NCBI RefSeq assembly: GCF_900148505.1
Contig: NZ_FRXO01000002.1
Location: 620,001 to 684,000 of the forward strand
DNA from: Pseudoxanthobacter soli DSM 19599
GTDB lineage: Bacteria > Pseudomonadota > Alphaproteobacteria > Rhizobiales > Segnochrobactraceae
Direction of reading: 5' to 3'
DNA length: 64,000 nucleotides
Shown: piece after piece, positions 1 through 9,768 of the stretch
Numbering within the stretch: position 1 is the first letter of the stretch
How the letters are laid out: every line of letters begins with the position of its first letter
Notes under the pieces: model-generated
Seen by the model: the letters and a program-made list of their open reading frames with translations, nothing else
Database searches by the model: none
What the model was told of the DNA's origin: nothing
Translations under genes and position numbers: made by a program

Positions 1-978
1 GGTCGGCGCGTACTGGCCGAAATCGATGCCGCTCCAGCCCGACATGAACACGAGGGCGCCGTCATAGGAGGCGTGGGACTGGTATTCGCGGAACTTCGCC
101 TCGGCCTTCTCGTCCGTCTCGTCGACGATCAGGGTGACGAGGTTGTAGACGTAGATCTTGCGGGGATCGCGCCCGGCGGCGGCGGCCTGGCGCCGGATAT
201 CGGCGACATAGGCCTTCAGCACGGACTTGATCGGGGACGAGACGAAAACGCACTCGGCGTGCTCGGCGGCGAATGTCTTGCCGGCCCCCGACGCGCCGGC
301 CTGATAGAGCAGCGGCGTGCGCTGCGGCGAAGGCTCGCTGAGGTGATAGCCCGGCACCTCGAAGAACCGGCCCTTGTGGCCGATCTCATGCACCTTCGAC
401 GGATCGGTGAAGACGCCGCGCTCGCGGTCCCGGACGACGGCGCCCTCCTCCCAGCTGCCCTCGAGCAGCTTGTAGAGCACCTCGACATATTCGGCCGCGA
501 CTTCATAGCGGTTGTCGTGCCGCCGCAGGCCGCCCTGGCCGATATTCTTCGCGCCGCTCTCCAGATAGGACGTGACGATGTTCCAGCCGACGCGGCCCTT
601 GGTGTGGTGGTCGGCGGTGGCGATGCGGCGGGCGAACGTATACGGGTGCTCGAACGAGGTCGAGGCGGTGATGCCGATGCCGAGATGCTCGGTCGCGAGC
701 GCGATCGGCGCGGCGAGCTGCAACGGGTCGTTGACCGGAAGCTGCGCCGCCTCGCGGATGGCGTGAAAGTTGCTGCCCTTGTAGACGTCGTAATAGCCGA
801 TAACGTCGGCGATGAAGATGCCGTCGAAGATGCCCCGCTCAAGCGTCCGCGCGACATCCTGCCAATAATCGAGGTCCTTGTATTTCCACGATCTGTCGCG
901 CGGATGCCGCCACAACCCGGGCGACTGGTGGGCCACGCAATTCATGTCGAAGGCATTGAAGCGGATCTGGCGCGTCAT
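1..978 (-). CDS. NtaA/DmoA-type FMN-dependent monooxygenase (3' end off the window)
   Basis: The minus-strand reading frame opens with ATG at 978 (MTRQIRFNAFDMN) and stays open to base 1, giving 326 codons with no stop, so the C-terminus lies outside the window. The protein has the layout of the flavin-dependent luciferase-like family that includes nitrilotriacetate monooxygenase NtaA and dimethylsulfide monooxygenase DmoA. Visible stretches are FDGIFIADVIGYYDVYKG near residue 50, GITASTSFEHPYTFARR near 100, and GRVGWNIVTSYLESGAKN near 130. Family members use reduced FMN and O2 to oxidise small N- or S-containing compounds, usually with a partner flavin reductase. The substrate cannot be told from the sequence. 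No reductase or transporter gene is visible here; one may lie further left. The start lacks a strong Shine-Dalgarno sequence. Confidence 0.85.
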   Translation of the reverse strand, partial: MTRQIRFNAFDMNCVAHQSPGLWRHPRDRSWKYKDLDYWQDVARTLERGIFDGIFIADVIGYYDVYKGSNFHAIREAAQLPVNDPLQLAAPIALATEHLGIGITASTSFEHPYTFARRIATADHHTKGRVGWNIVTSYLESGAKNIGQGGLRRHDNRYEVAAEYVEVLYKLLEGSWEEGAVVRDRERGVFTDPSKVHEIGHKGRFFEVPGYHLSEPSPQRTPLLYQAGASGAGKTFAAEHAECVFVSSPIKSVLKAYVADIRRQAAAAGRDPRKIYVYNLVTLIVDETDEKAEAKFREYQSHASYDGALVFMSGWSGIDFGQYAPT

Positions 979-1569
979 CTCGAAACCCGGAACTGGCCCG
1001 ATCGCCGGGAGGGCCGTCGGGACTGGGCTCGATCATGGACGGATGGATCACATCAATACAGTTCGTTTATAGCCTAAATAGACCAAAAAGTGAGAAATCT
1101 GTTCCCCTCACCCGGGCCGCCGCGGGAGAACGCGCGATGACCCGCAGCCCGCTGCGCTCGGACGTCACGAGCGGAGGCCGGCCCTTCGGCATCCACATCT
1201 CAATCCGCTGGTGTGGGCTGGGAACACGCGCCGAGCCCTCGCCTCGCCATTCTTCGCGAAACGCGACGCCATTGAGGATTTTGCCGGGGTGGCTCAGTGG
1301 AAGGCGGAAGTGAGGGGGAACGTGCTCAGCGAAGGCCGCGAACGCGTCTCCTTTGGGGTGGATTCCTGCCTGACCGGTTATGGGCGCCGAAGGTGGGAAA
1401 GCGGCCGTTCAGCAGGCTACTGTACTTCGACGGCAACGCGCCCCCATACCAGACTTCTAGCCTCGTTCACTGCTCGCCCAAAACCAGACGCCGGAATGCC
1501 CGAACTGGCGCGCGTTTCTATCGATGGCTCAGGGCCACTAACCGGTGGCTTCGGGGATCAACGTCACGC
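979..1569. other. Intergenic region, no gene recognised
   Basis: This 591-bp gap separates the monooxygenase gene from the STAND nuclease gene. The first 120 bases are AT-rich (around 1060-1100) and could hold the monooxygenase promoter. The rest has only short open frames without recognisable motifs and looks like decayed or non-coding DNA at the left edge of an inserted block. A stretch near 1393-1410 (gaaggtgggaaagcggccgt) resembles one near 9652-9670 on the other side of the two STAND genes. Confidence 0.5.
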
Positions 1570-4500
1570 CTACATTCGGAGATGATTTTTCTGCTTTTTC
1601 GGCCTTGAACGGCTTGGGTACCGGCGGCGCAACCTCCGCGCCAGTTCGCCCACGGCATCGTCCCGCGCAAATGCCGTCTCGATAAGGCGGGCGACGGCGT
1701 CTTGAGCACTCCCTGGCCTCGACAGAGAATCAAGCCATCCGGCTTCTGCCTTTTGAACGTCCACCGCGGATAGAATACGCTGAAGGCTCACCGGTGCAAT
1801 TTCACGAAGAACTTCTACAAACAAAGCTGCGTCTCTAAACCAGCTGGAATTCTGGCCAGACAGTGCCTCACCGGCAAAATTCTCGAAGGGAGCGAGCGCA
1901 GGCTCGACGAGATCGGGACGCAGTTTGGAAAGCTGTGCAAGAAAGATCGCACCGAACTGAAACTCGAAATGCTGATGCTGACTGAACCGTACCCGTTTGC
2001 CTGCTTCAATATGGCGAATAGCCACTTCGGGCATCATCACGGCAAGGCGCAGCGGGAACTTCTCTATGCTCTCCAGATGTTCGGCAACCATCGCGGCAAT
2101 CAGCCCACGGGCGCGCCCGCTTGAATAGCTAACCGTCAGGAAGATTTCGTCCTGATGGGAGAGATTCGCCCAATTCTCGCCGACCGTTTTGCCGATGCGG
2201 GGCCAATCGATCGCCTCCACAGTAGCCCTGAATTTTGCGTTCGACGCCTTTTTCAGGAAGGCCAGAAAGAACGTGGCGTCTTGGAAGTCGAGCCGCGGGG
2301 TCTCAGACAGCTGGGCTGCCAGGATCTTGGGTTTTAGTTCTGCACACATGGCGTTCGCCAGCGCGAACCGCCGCCGGTTCGGCGCGAACTTGCCAACATA
2401 CACTCCGAGGGGATCGGACAGGCGCAACACCAGGTCCGCGATATCTTCCAACGCTTGAAAGGCAGAAACCGGGTTGTCAGCAAACGCCTTACGAGCCGAG
2501 GGGGTGAAGACCTCCACCATCGCAAGGCCAAGATCATCGTCCCAGGCAGTTATGGCGGAACAGAACCGGGCGAAGGCTAATAAAGGCGCGGTGCTTGGCC
2601 ATGATCGCGCGAGGGTAACAAGCCGCTCGCGCCTCAGCGCCGCCTCAAAGGTCGATTTCCATTTGTCGGGTCGCTTTCGGCCGATTGCTCTGATCAGCTC
2701 ACCGGCGTGATCTGCAGTTTCCGGTGTGGCATTCGAGATTGCTTGGGCGATTGCAGTCGGATTGACCGTATTCACAATATCGGCGGCGATGTGTGGATGT
2801 TCGTTATGCAGCGCATTCATCAAGTCCTTGAGTCCGTAAGCGGCGGGAGGTGACGCCGTCGTGATCCATTCTCCAATTGTGGAGACGCGCTGGTGAAGGC
2901 GCTCGTACCAGCCATCGACGTATGCATCCAGATCCGAGAAGAGCAGCGCTGCGAAGGCGCGCTCCTCGGGCGAGGTAGCCTGCCAGCCTCGGGCGATCAA
3001 TGGCTCCAGTGCCTGCTGGTCAACTAAGCGAGTCCAGCGCCGGCAGTGGCCGAGGAACAGCAGCTCGTGAAGCAGTATGCGAAGGCCCGCGGTCGGAAAG
3101 GACGGTTCGCGCACAGCAGCCGAGAGCATCTGGCCAACTACGGAGCGTCCCAACTCATCTTGTCCGTCGAGAATTCCGCCGAGCACGGCGAGGGCAAATC
3201 GCTGGTGAGGGCAGCGACAATCTGTGTCTGATAGAAAAAGCCGTTGCGCGGCGAGCCACGAAATTGCCCGCCCACAATCCTCATCCGCGATCCCATGCTG
3301 TCGGCAAAAATCGCCCAAGCGTGCCGACAGCAGCGGCGCGTCGCGCGCGGCAAGCTGGATGATCGCCGCCGCCGCGAGGACGAGATCGGTGCGGGCGACA
3401 CGCGCCGCATCAGCTGCCTCTTTCGCGCGTTTCCACCCCCCGCCAAGCACGAAACAGAACTGCCATGGCTGGTCCGAATGGGCCGCGGCGTGATCAATCC
3501 GTCTCTCAAGCGGCTCCTTAAGATGATCTAAGCCAACATCATCATCGGCGCGCCGCACCGCGATGAGCGTTTGCTCCGGACGCAGAAGCAATCCGGCGGC
3601 GATCGTCCTCACGGCACGTTTGGCATCGAGCACGATCGCGCCGCGATGGAGCGGGCCATCTTCCACGCCGTTGTGAATGGAAAGAACCAGACGTCTCGCG
3701 TTGGCGGATTCCTCGACTCGGCGCAATGCTGGCCGCGGCATCAAATGCGCGTCGTCAACCAAGAGCAAACATGGATCGTCCGCGGGTATCGGGAAGGCAT
3801 CTTCGCGCGGATCACGCAGGCGGCGAACAATCCATCCTCCCGCGCCAAACTCCTCGGCGGCTTGATACGCGCATACGGACTTTCCGCTGCCCGGGCCGCC
3901 CACAAGCCTGACAGAAAATGCACGCCGAAGCTGCGCAACGATCATATCGGCTTCCTGCAAACGAGGACAGGCGGTCGCATCGGTAGGCCCCAGTCCGCGG
4001 CCAAGCAGCGCGGGGCCGAGGTCGCGCTGGCCTTCAAACGACACTAGATCCCATGGCCCGTCATCCTGGCGCCGGGCGTTCGGTTGCTGCGGCTCGATCA
4101 GCCGCTTGATGTGCTCTCGAAGGTCGCGAACTTCTTCACCCGAAGGGAGCTCACGAAGCGCACGTAACACGCCTGCGATGTCGTAGGCGTGCTCTGGGTA
4201 AAAGTCCTCAACGACGTCGGGATGCCGCGCGAGCAAGAACTGAATATCTTCCCAGCAAAGCACCGTTATGGAAAAAGTTCCCATTTTCACGCGCTCGGCC
4301 GAAAACTCGCGCGCGGCTCTTTGTAGGCTCGCGTCTTTCGGCGCGGTCGTCGCAAAGATCCAGTGGGCCAGCGGCGGCGCGAACTTCTCTGCCTTGGCTA
4401 GCTCCTGACGAACTTCGTCAATGGTCGCTTTGCGCCCATAATTGCGCTCTTTGCCCTTGCATTGTACGCCGTACAATTCGCCGCGCGTGGACTGAGGTGA

Positions 4501-4653
4501 TCCATAAACATCAACTCCATGTTGGGGCTGGCCAGTGCGGCCGTTCTTCAGAGCGAGAGGGTCGCTCCACTCGGCGCGGAAAAGGGCCAAGCACAGGTCT
4601 TCAAAGACAGGCCAATCGCGGGGCGGCGCAATCTGTTTCGAGCGGAAATCCAT
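1570..4653 (-). CDS. PD-(D/E)xK nuclease-STAND NTPase fusion, candidate anti-phage sensor (Avs-like)
   Basis: The protein has about 1027 residues from ATG at 4653 (MDFRSKQIAPPRDW). An upstream in-frame ATG at 4779 would add 42 residues that do not look like part of the fold. Residues 1-150 resemble a restriction-endonuclease fold: FEDLC near 17-21, GVDVYG with Asp48, and VQCK with Gln64 and Lys66. This fits a D-(Q/E)xK active site. A P-loop follows (GGPGSGKS, 252-259), then Walker B (LLLVDDAH, 296-303). The segment CPHQRF lies in a helical region after the NTPase, and the last 500 or so residues are predicted helical without a named repeat. This nuclease, STAND and helical-sensor order is that of Avs-type defence proteins, which recognise phage proteins and then cut DNA. 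Function here is inferred. The gene diverges from an HNH-NACHT gene. It has no obvious Shine-Dalgarno sequence. Confidence 0.8.
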   Translation of the reverse strand: MDFRSKQIAPPRDWPVFEDLCLALFRAEWSDPLALKNGRTGQPQHGVDVYGSPQSTRGELYGVQCKGKERNYGRKATIDEVRQELAKAEKFAPPLAHWIFATTAPKDASLQRAAREFSAERVKMGTFSITVLCWEDIQFLLARHPDVVEDFYPEHAYDIAGVLRALRELPSGEEVRDLREHIKRLIEPQQPNARRQDDGPWDLVSFEGQRDLGPALLGRGLGPTDATACPRLQEADMIVAQLRRAFSVRLVGGPGSGKSVCAYQAAEEFGAGGWIVRRLRDPREDAFPIPADDPCLLLVDDAHLMPRPALRRVEESANARRLVLSIHNGVEDGPLHRGAIVLDAKRAVRTIAAGLLLRPEQTLIAVRRADDDVGLDHLKEPLERRIDHAAAHSDQPWQFCFVLGGGWKRAKEAADAARVARTDLVLAAAAIIQLAARDAPLLSARLGDFCRQHGIADEDCGRAISWLAAQRLFLSDTDCRCPHQRFALAVLGGILDGQDELGRSVVGQMLSAAVREPSFPTAGLRILLHELLFLGHCRRWTRLVDQQALEPLIARGWQATSPEERAFAALLFSDLDAYVDGWYERLHQRVSTIGEWITTASPPAAYGLKDLMNALHNEHPHIAADIVNTVNPTAIAQAISNATPETADHAGELIRAIGRKRPDKWKSTFEAALRRERLVTLARSWPSTAPLLAFARFCSAITAWDDDLGLAMVEVFTPSARKAFADNPVSAFQALEDIADLVLRLSDPLGVYVGKFAPNRRRFALANAMCAELKPKILAAQLSETPRLDFQDATFFLAFLKKASNAKFRATVEAIDWPRIGKTVGENWANLSHQDEIFLTVSYSSGRARGLIAAMVAEHLESIEKFPLRLAVMMPEVAIRHIEAGKRVRFSQHQHFEFQFGAIFLAQLSKLRPDLVEPALAPFENFAGEALSGQNSSWFRDAALFVEVLREIAPVSLQRILSAVDVQKAEAGWLDSLSRPGSAQDAVARLIETAFARDDAVGELARRLRRRYPSRSRPKKQKNHLRM

Positions 4654-5121
4654 GAGCGTGTCAGACGTGAAGTGCACAATCGGTGGCGAAGATAGTCCGG
4701 CTTGATCCGCTTGTCCGCAAAGGATCTTGGCAAAAGCGAACGTGGAGCCGCCGATCGGCAACGAGCAGTTGCGCCTCATTTCGGACGATCCGGCAACCGC
4801 TGTCTCAATCCAGTGGTGGACTTAAGTCTGGCTTCCTATATCGCGAACTTGGCTGCTTCGCTGATATCGCTCCAGGCCGGCGGATCAATGCTTTTGACCC
4901 GGTCCTCCAATCGGATGTATCCGGCTTGATCAAGCATCTGCGAACTGGGTACGTTGATTTCGCCACAGTAGCGCAGGCTGCGATTGGCGGAACTTCAAGC
5001 AATGTCGTCGGAGCAGCGGGGTATGCGTCTCTGCTTTTGATGTCTGCAGACATCGACAGTATTCCGATCAAAGGGCAGCCGTCCGAGCGTGTCCAAGCGA
5101 CCTCAGCCGAGCAAGCCGGCA
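4654..5121. promoter_or_regulatory. Shared divergent control region of the two STAND genes
   Basis: This 468-bp region lies between the starts of the two large divergent genes and should hold both promoters. Two perfect palindromes are visible: GACTTAAGTC at 4819-4828 and TGTCTGCAGACA at 5041-5052. The second lies about 70 bp upstream of the rightward start codon. They are possible operator sites, but no regulator gene is adjacent. A 150-codon open frame at 4683-5135 on the plus strand has no recognisable domain and is not called as a gene. Confidence 0.4.
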
Positions 5122-8100
5122 ATGGCCAAGAGTAAGAGCAGAGACGATTTTTCGCCCGCAACCAAACGGGCCATTGAGCGGCAAGCGCGCGGCCATTGCT
5201 CCAACCCGGCGTGCCGCCGTTTGACCCACGCCGCCACATCCGATGGCGCGGGTGAAATCAATATCGGCCAAGCCTCCCATATCTGCGCTGCCTCGCCTGG
5301 CGGTCCCCGCTACGACGCGCAGATGACTACCGACGAGCGCGCAGCCGCCGATAACGGCATCTGGCTCTGCGACGTGCACGGGCGTGCCGTCGACGCCAAG
5401 GATTCGATATTCACTGTCGACGTGTTGCGCAGGTGGAAGAGACAGACGAACAAGGATTCGTGGCGAAGCGTGATGCACAACGTGCCGTATGGGCCCGACA
5501 TGCAAGCGCCCACGCCGGACGACCTGGGGCGCCGCCTTCGAGCAGCGGCCTCAGCCGACTTGGCCGTGTTCCGCCGAACACCCAAATGGCCGGGCACAAA
5601 CGTGGCGCTCACGCTCACATTGAAGGTGAAGCATGTGGATGAGGCGCTGAGCACTCGCGCGCTCGCAAACGCCGTGACCACGTTGGACGACCTTATGCTT
5701 GTCGCAGCGCCTGGAATGGGAAAGACGACGACACTCTTTCAGATCGCTGAAGGAGTGTTGGAAATGGGCAACTGCACACCGCTTATCGTACCTTTGGGCG
5801 ATTGGGCCACCGGTGTCGACACGCTGCTGGCATCCATCCTGAAACGTCCTGCATTTCACGACATTTCGGAAAAGGATTTCCGCACCGTCGCGATGAATCC
5901 TGGCGTCGTGCTGCTTCTTGACGGCTGGAACGAACTGGATCCCACCGCACGCGAACGCGCGCGTGTGCAAATCACTGCCCTCAAGACTGAATTGCCGGAA
6001 CTCGGTCTTGTCATCTCCACGCGCAGGCAGGCCCTCGACATTCCTTTCGGTGGGACTCGGGTCGATTTGCTGCCGCTTGACGACGAGCAGCAAATGGAGA
6101 TTGCGCGCGCCATGCGCGGCGAGGATGGCGCACGGCTCGTCGATCAAGCCTGGCGGACAGCGGGCGTCCGCGAACTCGTCACCATCCCTCTGTATCTCAC
6201 GGCACTGCTGTCGCTGCCAGATGGCGCACTTTTTCCGACGACAAAGGAAGAAGTGCTACGGCGCTTTGTTGCAGCGCACGAGCAGGAAGCCCGTCGTGCC
6301 GCGGCGCTTCATGCCGTGGCTCTCGGCTTCCAGCAGGACTATTTAGACAATCTCGCCGTGTTCGCTACGACAACGGCCAACACCGCGATCACGGATAGCA
6401 ACGCCCGGAAAGCAGTTGCCAAGACCGCGCGGGGCCTGATGGCCGATGGGCAGATGACCATCACCACACAGCCGGACACCTTGCTCGACACGCTTGTCAG
6501 CAATCACGTTCTGACTCGCTCCGGCGACACGCCGGGCTATTCGTTCCAGCACCAGCAATTTCAGGAATGGTACGCCTCTCACTACGTCGAACGACTGATG
6601 CTACAAGCCGTCAGCGATCCGGCAGCACGGGAGAAACTGAAGGCCGACGTGTTCGATCAGCGCCCGTGGGAGGAAGCAGTCCTGTTCGCCGTCGAACGGA
6701 GCGCGCGCGGCGACGCCGTGCATAAAGCCGCATGCAGCGCGGCCATCCGCACAGCTTTTGACGTCGATCCTGTCCTCGGGAGCGAGATGATCTTCCGCGC
6801 CTCCGACGAGGTATGGGCACCGATCGCCACCGAAATGCGGAGCCTCGCCGAGCAGTGGCTCGCGCCCGGCAAGGTGGATCGCGCGGTGCGTTTCATGATC
6901 GCATCCGGCAGGCCGGAATTCGGCGATCTTATTTGGCCGCTTATTTCGCACGCGAACACCCAAGTACACTTGCCCGCCCTCCGGGCGGCGAAGCAATTTC
7001 GCCCATCTGTGCTTGGGAGCGATGCCTTGGCGCGCATCGCAGCACTGCCACCGGACATTCGCAAGAATGTGTTGCATGAAATCGCATCGCGTGGCGGAAT
7101 CGACGGACTCGACCTTGCGACCGCAATCGCGAAGACTGACAGCGACTCGGACGTAAAGGCGACGGTGGTCGACGCGCTCTCATTTCGAGGGGCCGATCGC
7201 CACGTCGCCGACTTGCTCGCTGATGCCGGCGACGCGACCTACGACATCCTCGCCGAAAAGGAACACCTCGACGATATTGCAGCCGATGCCGTACAGCGGG
7301 AACTCCGGCGCGCGCGCGAACGGCGCGAGGCTGCTGGCATTTCGAACTTCCAGCGCCTGCGCACGATCGTGTACGCGCCGGGCGGAGATGACCGCGACGC
7401 CGAGGTTGCTCAGATTATCGCCGAAATGGAGATCGACCGGAAACGCGATGGCGAAATACACTTGTTGTATGAAGCGCGAAAGCGATATCCGGAGGCTCTC
7501 GCTAACGGGCTGCTGCGACGCGTGCGCGAACACCGCCAACTCTTCTACGGCGCGGACAATATTCTCGCGGCCGCCGGGTTTGCCCTTGAGGACGACGCGC
7601 TGCTGGGGATCGCTCTCGAAGAAGCAAGCCGCCACGACGATCGCGCCGAGGCCGCCGCTTCAGTGCTGGGACCAAACGCTGTTGGCCGGCTGATCGACGC
7701 GTATCTTGCCGCTGGGAAGGTCGTGCGCGACGCCAGCGGGAAGTACAATCAGGCGGCGGGTGATCGCTTTCACGGTCTGCGAAACCGTATCGGCCACACG
7801 CCGGGCGCAAGTCTAGTGGCAGCTGTTCAGGCGCGGGCGGCAGATGCCGGCAATGAGGAACTTGCCCAGCTGGCCGAATTGTTTTCTCGCGAGATCGTTA
7901 GCGGCGATGAGCGGGCGCGCCCCTTCAAAGAGGATGGCTTGACCGCAATCGGAGTGCTGGCGCGCGAATGGGCCGAGCGCATGCTCGCCGCTGGGGATGA
8001 GAAGCGTTGGCGAGTGGCCACCATTGCAACGATGATGAGCCACGCACCGTCCGTCGCACATCTTCCGTCCTTGAAGAGATTGCTTGACGACAACTTACGC

Positions 8101-9498
8101 CGCTATCGGGCTTTCCACGAAAAAGCGACTGCGGGCGGCTGGAAGGATCGCGACGCTGTACACGAAGCGCAGCATCCGCACATGCACGAGTACCAACGTG
8201 CGTTTTTGGCGATTAATGCGCCGGAGACCTCTGCGCTGATGCGTGAATACCTGACGGATGAGCAATTTGGTGAGCTGGCGGCGCGTGTGCTGGCTGCCCA
8301 GTGGTTTGAGGCGAACGAACCCAAGGACGACAAGAAGTTCCGCAGCGGCGTAGATTTCTCGCGCGTGGAAGCGCGCCGCGAGGCGCGCGCCGGCGATCCC
8401 GCCGCGACATCGGTCGAGGCAGAGGCGATCTTCGACGCAATCGAGACCTTGATTGTCGACGGTTCGACGGATGCGCAGGTGAAGCTGGCAGTTGCGCTCG
8501 GCATTGTCGGGGCACGGCTCCCGCACGGCCAGCGTGACGCGACGATCCAGAAGCTTATTTCTCTCGCGCCGAGGCAGGCGCGCGCAGCCTTGCTATTGTC
8601 GCTGATCATCTCTGGCGAGGACATCGACATCAAGCTCGTGGCCCACGGCATAGCTGAGACCTTTGAGGCGGCCAAGAAGGAGACCTGGATTCTGACTCAG
8701 AGCGACGCGTATCAGCTACGCGATTGGTTGCGCCTTTTGCCATTCGCCACACCTGTCACCGATCTGCCCGCCATCGTGAGCGTCATGCCGGACGCGCAGC
8801 GCGAACCACGAATGCTTGAAGAGATGGTCGGCGGACTCAGCAGTTCGTGCTCGGACGACGCAGAAGACGTGACTTTCACGCTCGCAGAAGCAGACCCGCG
8901 TCTCTACCAGAACCATCAGTGGCGCGCGACCGCGTTGAGGTTCGGCACCGTATCCGCCGCGCGCCGCCTTGTTGACTTAACCGTCAGCGGCGCGCTCGAC
9001 GGCAAGTCATACGACGGGTGGCATTGGCAACGCGAATTGGGTGGTTTGATTTCGGAGTTCTCCGAGGTTCGCGCCTATGCCTATGACCTCCTGAAGGATG
9101 GGCCGACAACGAAGCAGCTTGCCTTGCTAGCTAGCGCAGTTGCCGAAGCCCCTGACACGGATGGCGTAGTGATGCTGATTGATTTTGAGATGAAGACCGG
9201 ACGTTCGTTCATGACGTGGCAGTCGATCCAAAGGGCCGTCACGGAGCACGTGCCGGCCGAGAACTGGGAAGGCGCTTACAATGTCGTGCCCGTCCCGGCG
9301 GTCGAGCTGCGCCGGAAGTTGCTGGCGATGACGGGCAGCGGCGGCAAGGATGACCCCGCCACCCGCTGTCTCAACATCATAGATAAGCTCCGGGACGAGT
9401 ACGGTGCGCCAGAATCGGAACCACGTCATCCCGATCTTGCATCAGGGCGCCGTTGGCCGATCTTGACGCCCGATCTCGACGCCGAGGACGGGAGCTGA
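5122..9498 (+). CDS. HNH nuclease-NACHT NTPase with long helical-repeat C-terminus, candidate anti-phage sensor
   Basis: The protein has about 1458 residues from ATG at 5122. A GTG at 5089 is an alternative start; neither has a clear Shine-Dalgarno sequence. Residues 20-95 form an HNH-type zinc-bound nuclease module: Cys26 and Cys31, then ASHICAASPGGPRYD with His53, then NGIWLCDVH with Asn78, Cys83 and His86. The NACHT domain has Walker A AAPGMGKTT (195-203), the NACHT-type Walker B VLLLDGWNEL (263-272) and a sensor-like stretch LVISTRR. The family-typical FQHQQFQEWY comes after the NTPase. About 900 helical-repeat residues follow with no enzyme motif. The arrangement fits bacterial NACHT (bNACHT) defence proteins, in which a C-terminal sensor triggers an N-terminal effector. 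Nuclease activity and phage defence are inferred from architecture. It diverges from the PD-(D/E)xK-STAND gene. Confidence 0.82.
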   Translation: MAKSKSRDDFSPATKRAIERQARGHCSNPACRRLTHAATSDGAGEINIGQASHICAASPGGPRYDAQMTTDERAAADNGIWLCDVHGRAVDAKDSIFTVDVLRRWKRQTNKDSWRSVMHNVPYGPDMQAPTPDDLGRRLRAAASADLAVFRRTPKWPGTNVALTLTLKVKHVDEALSTRALANAVTTLDDLMLVAAPGMGKTTTLFQIAEGVLEMGNCTPLIVPLGDWATGVDTLLASILKRPAFHDISEKDFRTVAMNPGVVLLLDGWNELDPTARERARVQITALKTELPELGLVISTRRQALDIPFGGTRVDLLPLDDEQQMEIARAMRGEDGARLVDQAWRTAGVRELVTIPLYLTALLSLPDGALFPTTKEEVLRRFVAAHEQEARRAAALHAVALGFQQDYLDNLAVFATTTANTAITDSNARKAVAKTARGLMADGQMTITTQPDTLLDTLVSNHVLTRSGDTPGYSFQHQQFQEWYASHYVERLMLQAVSDPAAREKLKADVFDQRPWEEAVLFAVERSARGDAVHKAACSAAIRTAFDVDPVLGSEMIFRASDEVWAPIATEMRSLAEQWLAPGKVDRAVRFMIASGRPEFGDLIWPLISHANTQVHLPALRAAKQFRPSVLGSDALARIAALPPDIRKNVLHEIASRGGIDGLDLATAIAKTDSDSDVKATVVDALSFRGADRHVADLLADAGDATYDILAEKEHLDDIAADAVQRELRRARERREAAGISNFQRLRTIVYAPGGDDRDAEVAQIIAEMEIDRKRDGEIHLLYEARKRYPEALANGLLRRVREHRQLFYGADNILAAAGFALEDDALLGIALEEASRHDDRAEAAASVLGPNAVGRLIDAYLAAGKVVRDASGKYNQAAGDRFHGLRNRIGHTPGASLVAAVQARAADAGNEELAQLAELFSREIVSGDERARPFKEDGLTAIGVLAREWAERMLAAGDEKRWRVATIATMMSHAPSVAHLPSLKRLLDDNLRRYRAFHEKATAGGWKDRDAVHEAQHPHMHEYQRAFLAINAPETSALMREYLTDEQFGELAARVLAAQWFEANEPKDDKKFRSGVDFSRVEARREARAGDPAATSVEAEAIFDAIETLIVDGSTDAQVKLAVALGIVGARLPHGQRDATIQKLISLAPRQARAALLLSLIISGEDIDIKLVAHGIAETFEAAKKETWILTQSDAYQLRDWLRLLPFATPVTDLPAIVSVMPDAQREPRMLEEMVGGLSSSCSDDAEDVTFTLAEADPRLYQNHQWRATALRFGTVSAARRLVDLTVSGALDGKSYDGWHWQRELGGLISEFSEVRAYAYDLLKDGPTTKQLALLASAVAEAPDTDGVVMLIDFEMKTGRSFMTWQSIQRAVTEHVPAENWEGAYNVVPVPAVELRRKLLAMTGSGGKDDPATRCLNIIDKLRDEYGAPESEPRHPDLASGRRWPILTPDLDAEDGS

Positions 9499-9768
9499 AT
9501 CTGTAGGTGAACGATCCGGGCGAAATGTCGGCCCGAAAGGGAGCGTGCGTCTGCTTTTCCGGCTCTCTCATCGCAAAGCCGCCAGTCTGTTCACGGCCCC
9601 GATTGCGCCGTTTCGCTGGTGTTGGGCATCTCCCGCGGCCATGACCTGCTGGGGGGGTGGGAAGCGGACAGTCCGCTTGCAGGATGGAGGCTTCAAGAAA
9701 CGACCGCTGGAGATCGCAACTTTAGCGCCAAAGTGTATCCGGCTATTCAGTGCTTATACCGTCCAAGC
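9499..9768. other. Convergent intergenic region, no gene recognised
   Basis: This 270-bp gap lies between the ends of the HNH-NACHT gene and the oppositely oriented DUF3825-like gene. It has a run of seven G at about 9652 and only short frames without recognisable motifs. No clear terminator hairpin with a T tract was seen. Confidence 0.4.

Noticed and set aside
73-1077. Long plus-strand frame opposite the monooxygenase
   Set aside because: It is the antisense of a clear NtaA-type gene; its protein is low-complexity and matches nothing.
1285-1375. tRNA-like start GCCGGGGTGGCTCAGTGG
   Set aside because: No matching acceptor strand, anticodon stem or T-arm could be found; the likeness is to the first bases only.
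4683-5135. 150-codon plus-strand open frame between the STAND genes
   Set aside because: No recognisable domain, no good ribosome binding site, and it overlaps the start of the HNH-NACHT gene.
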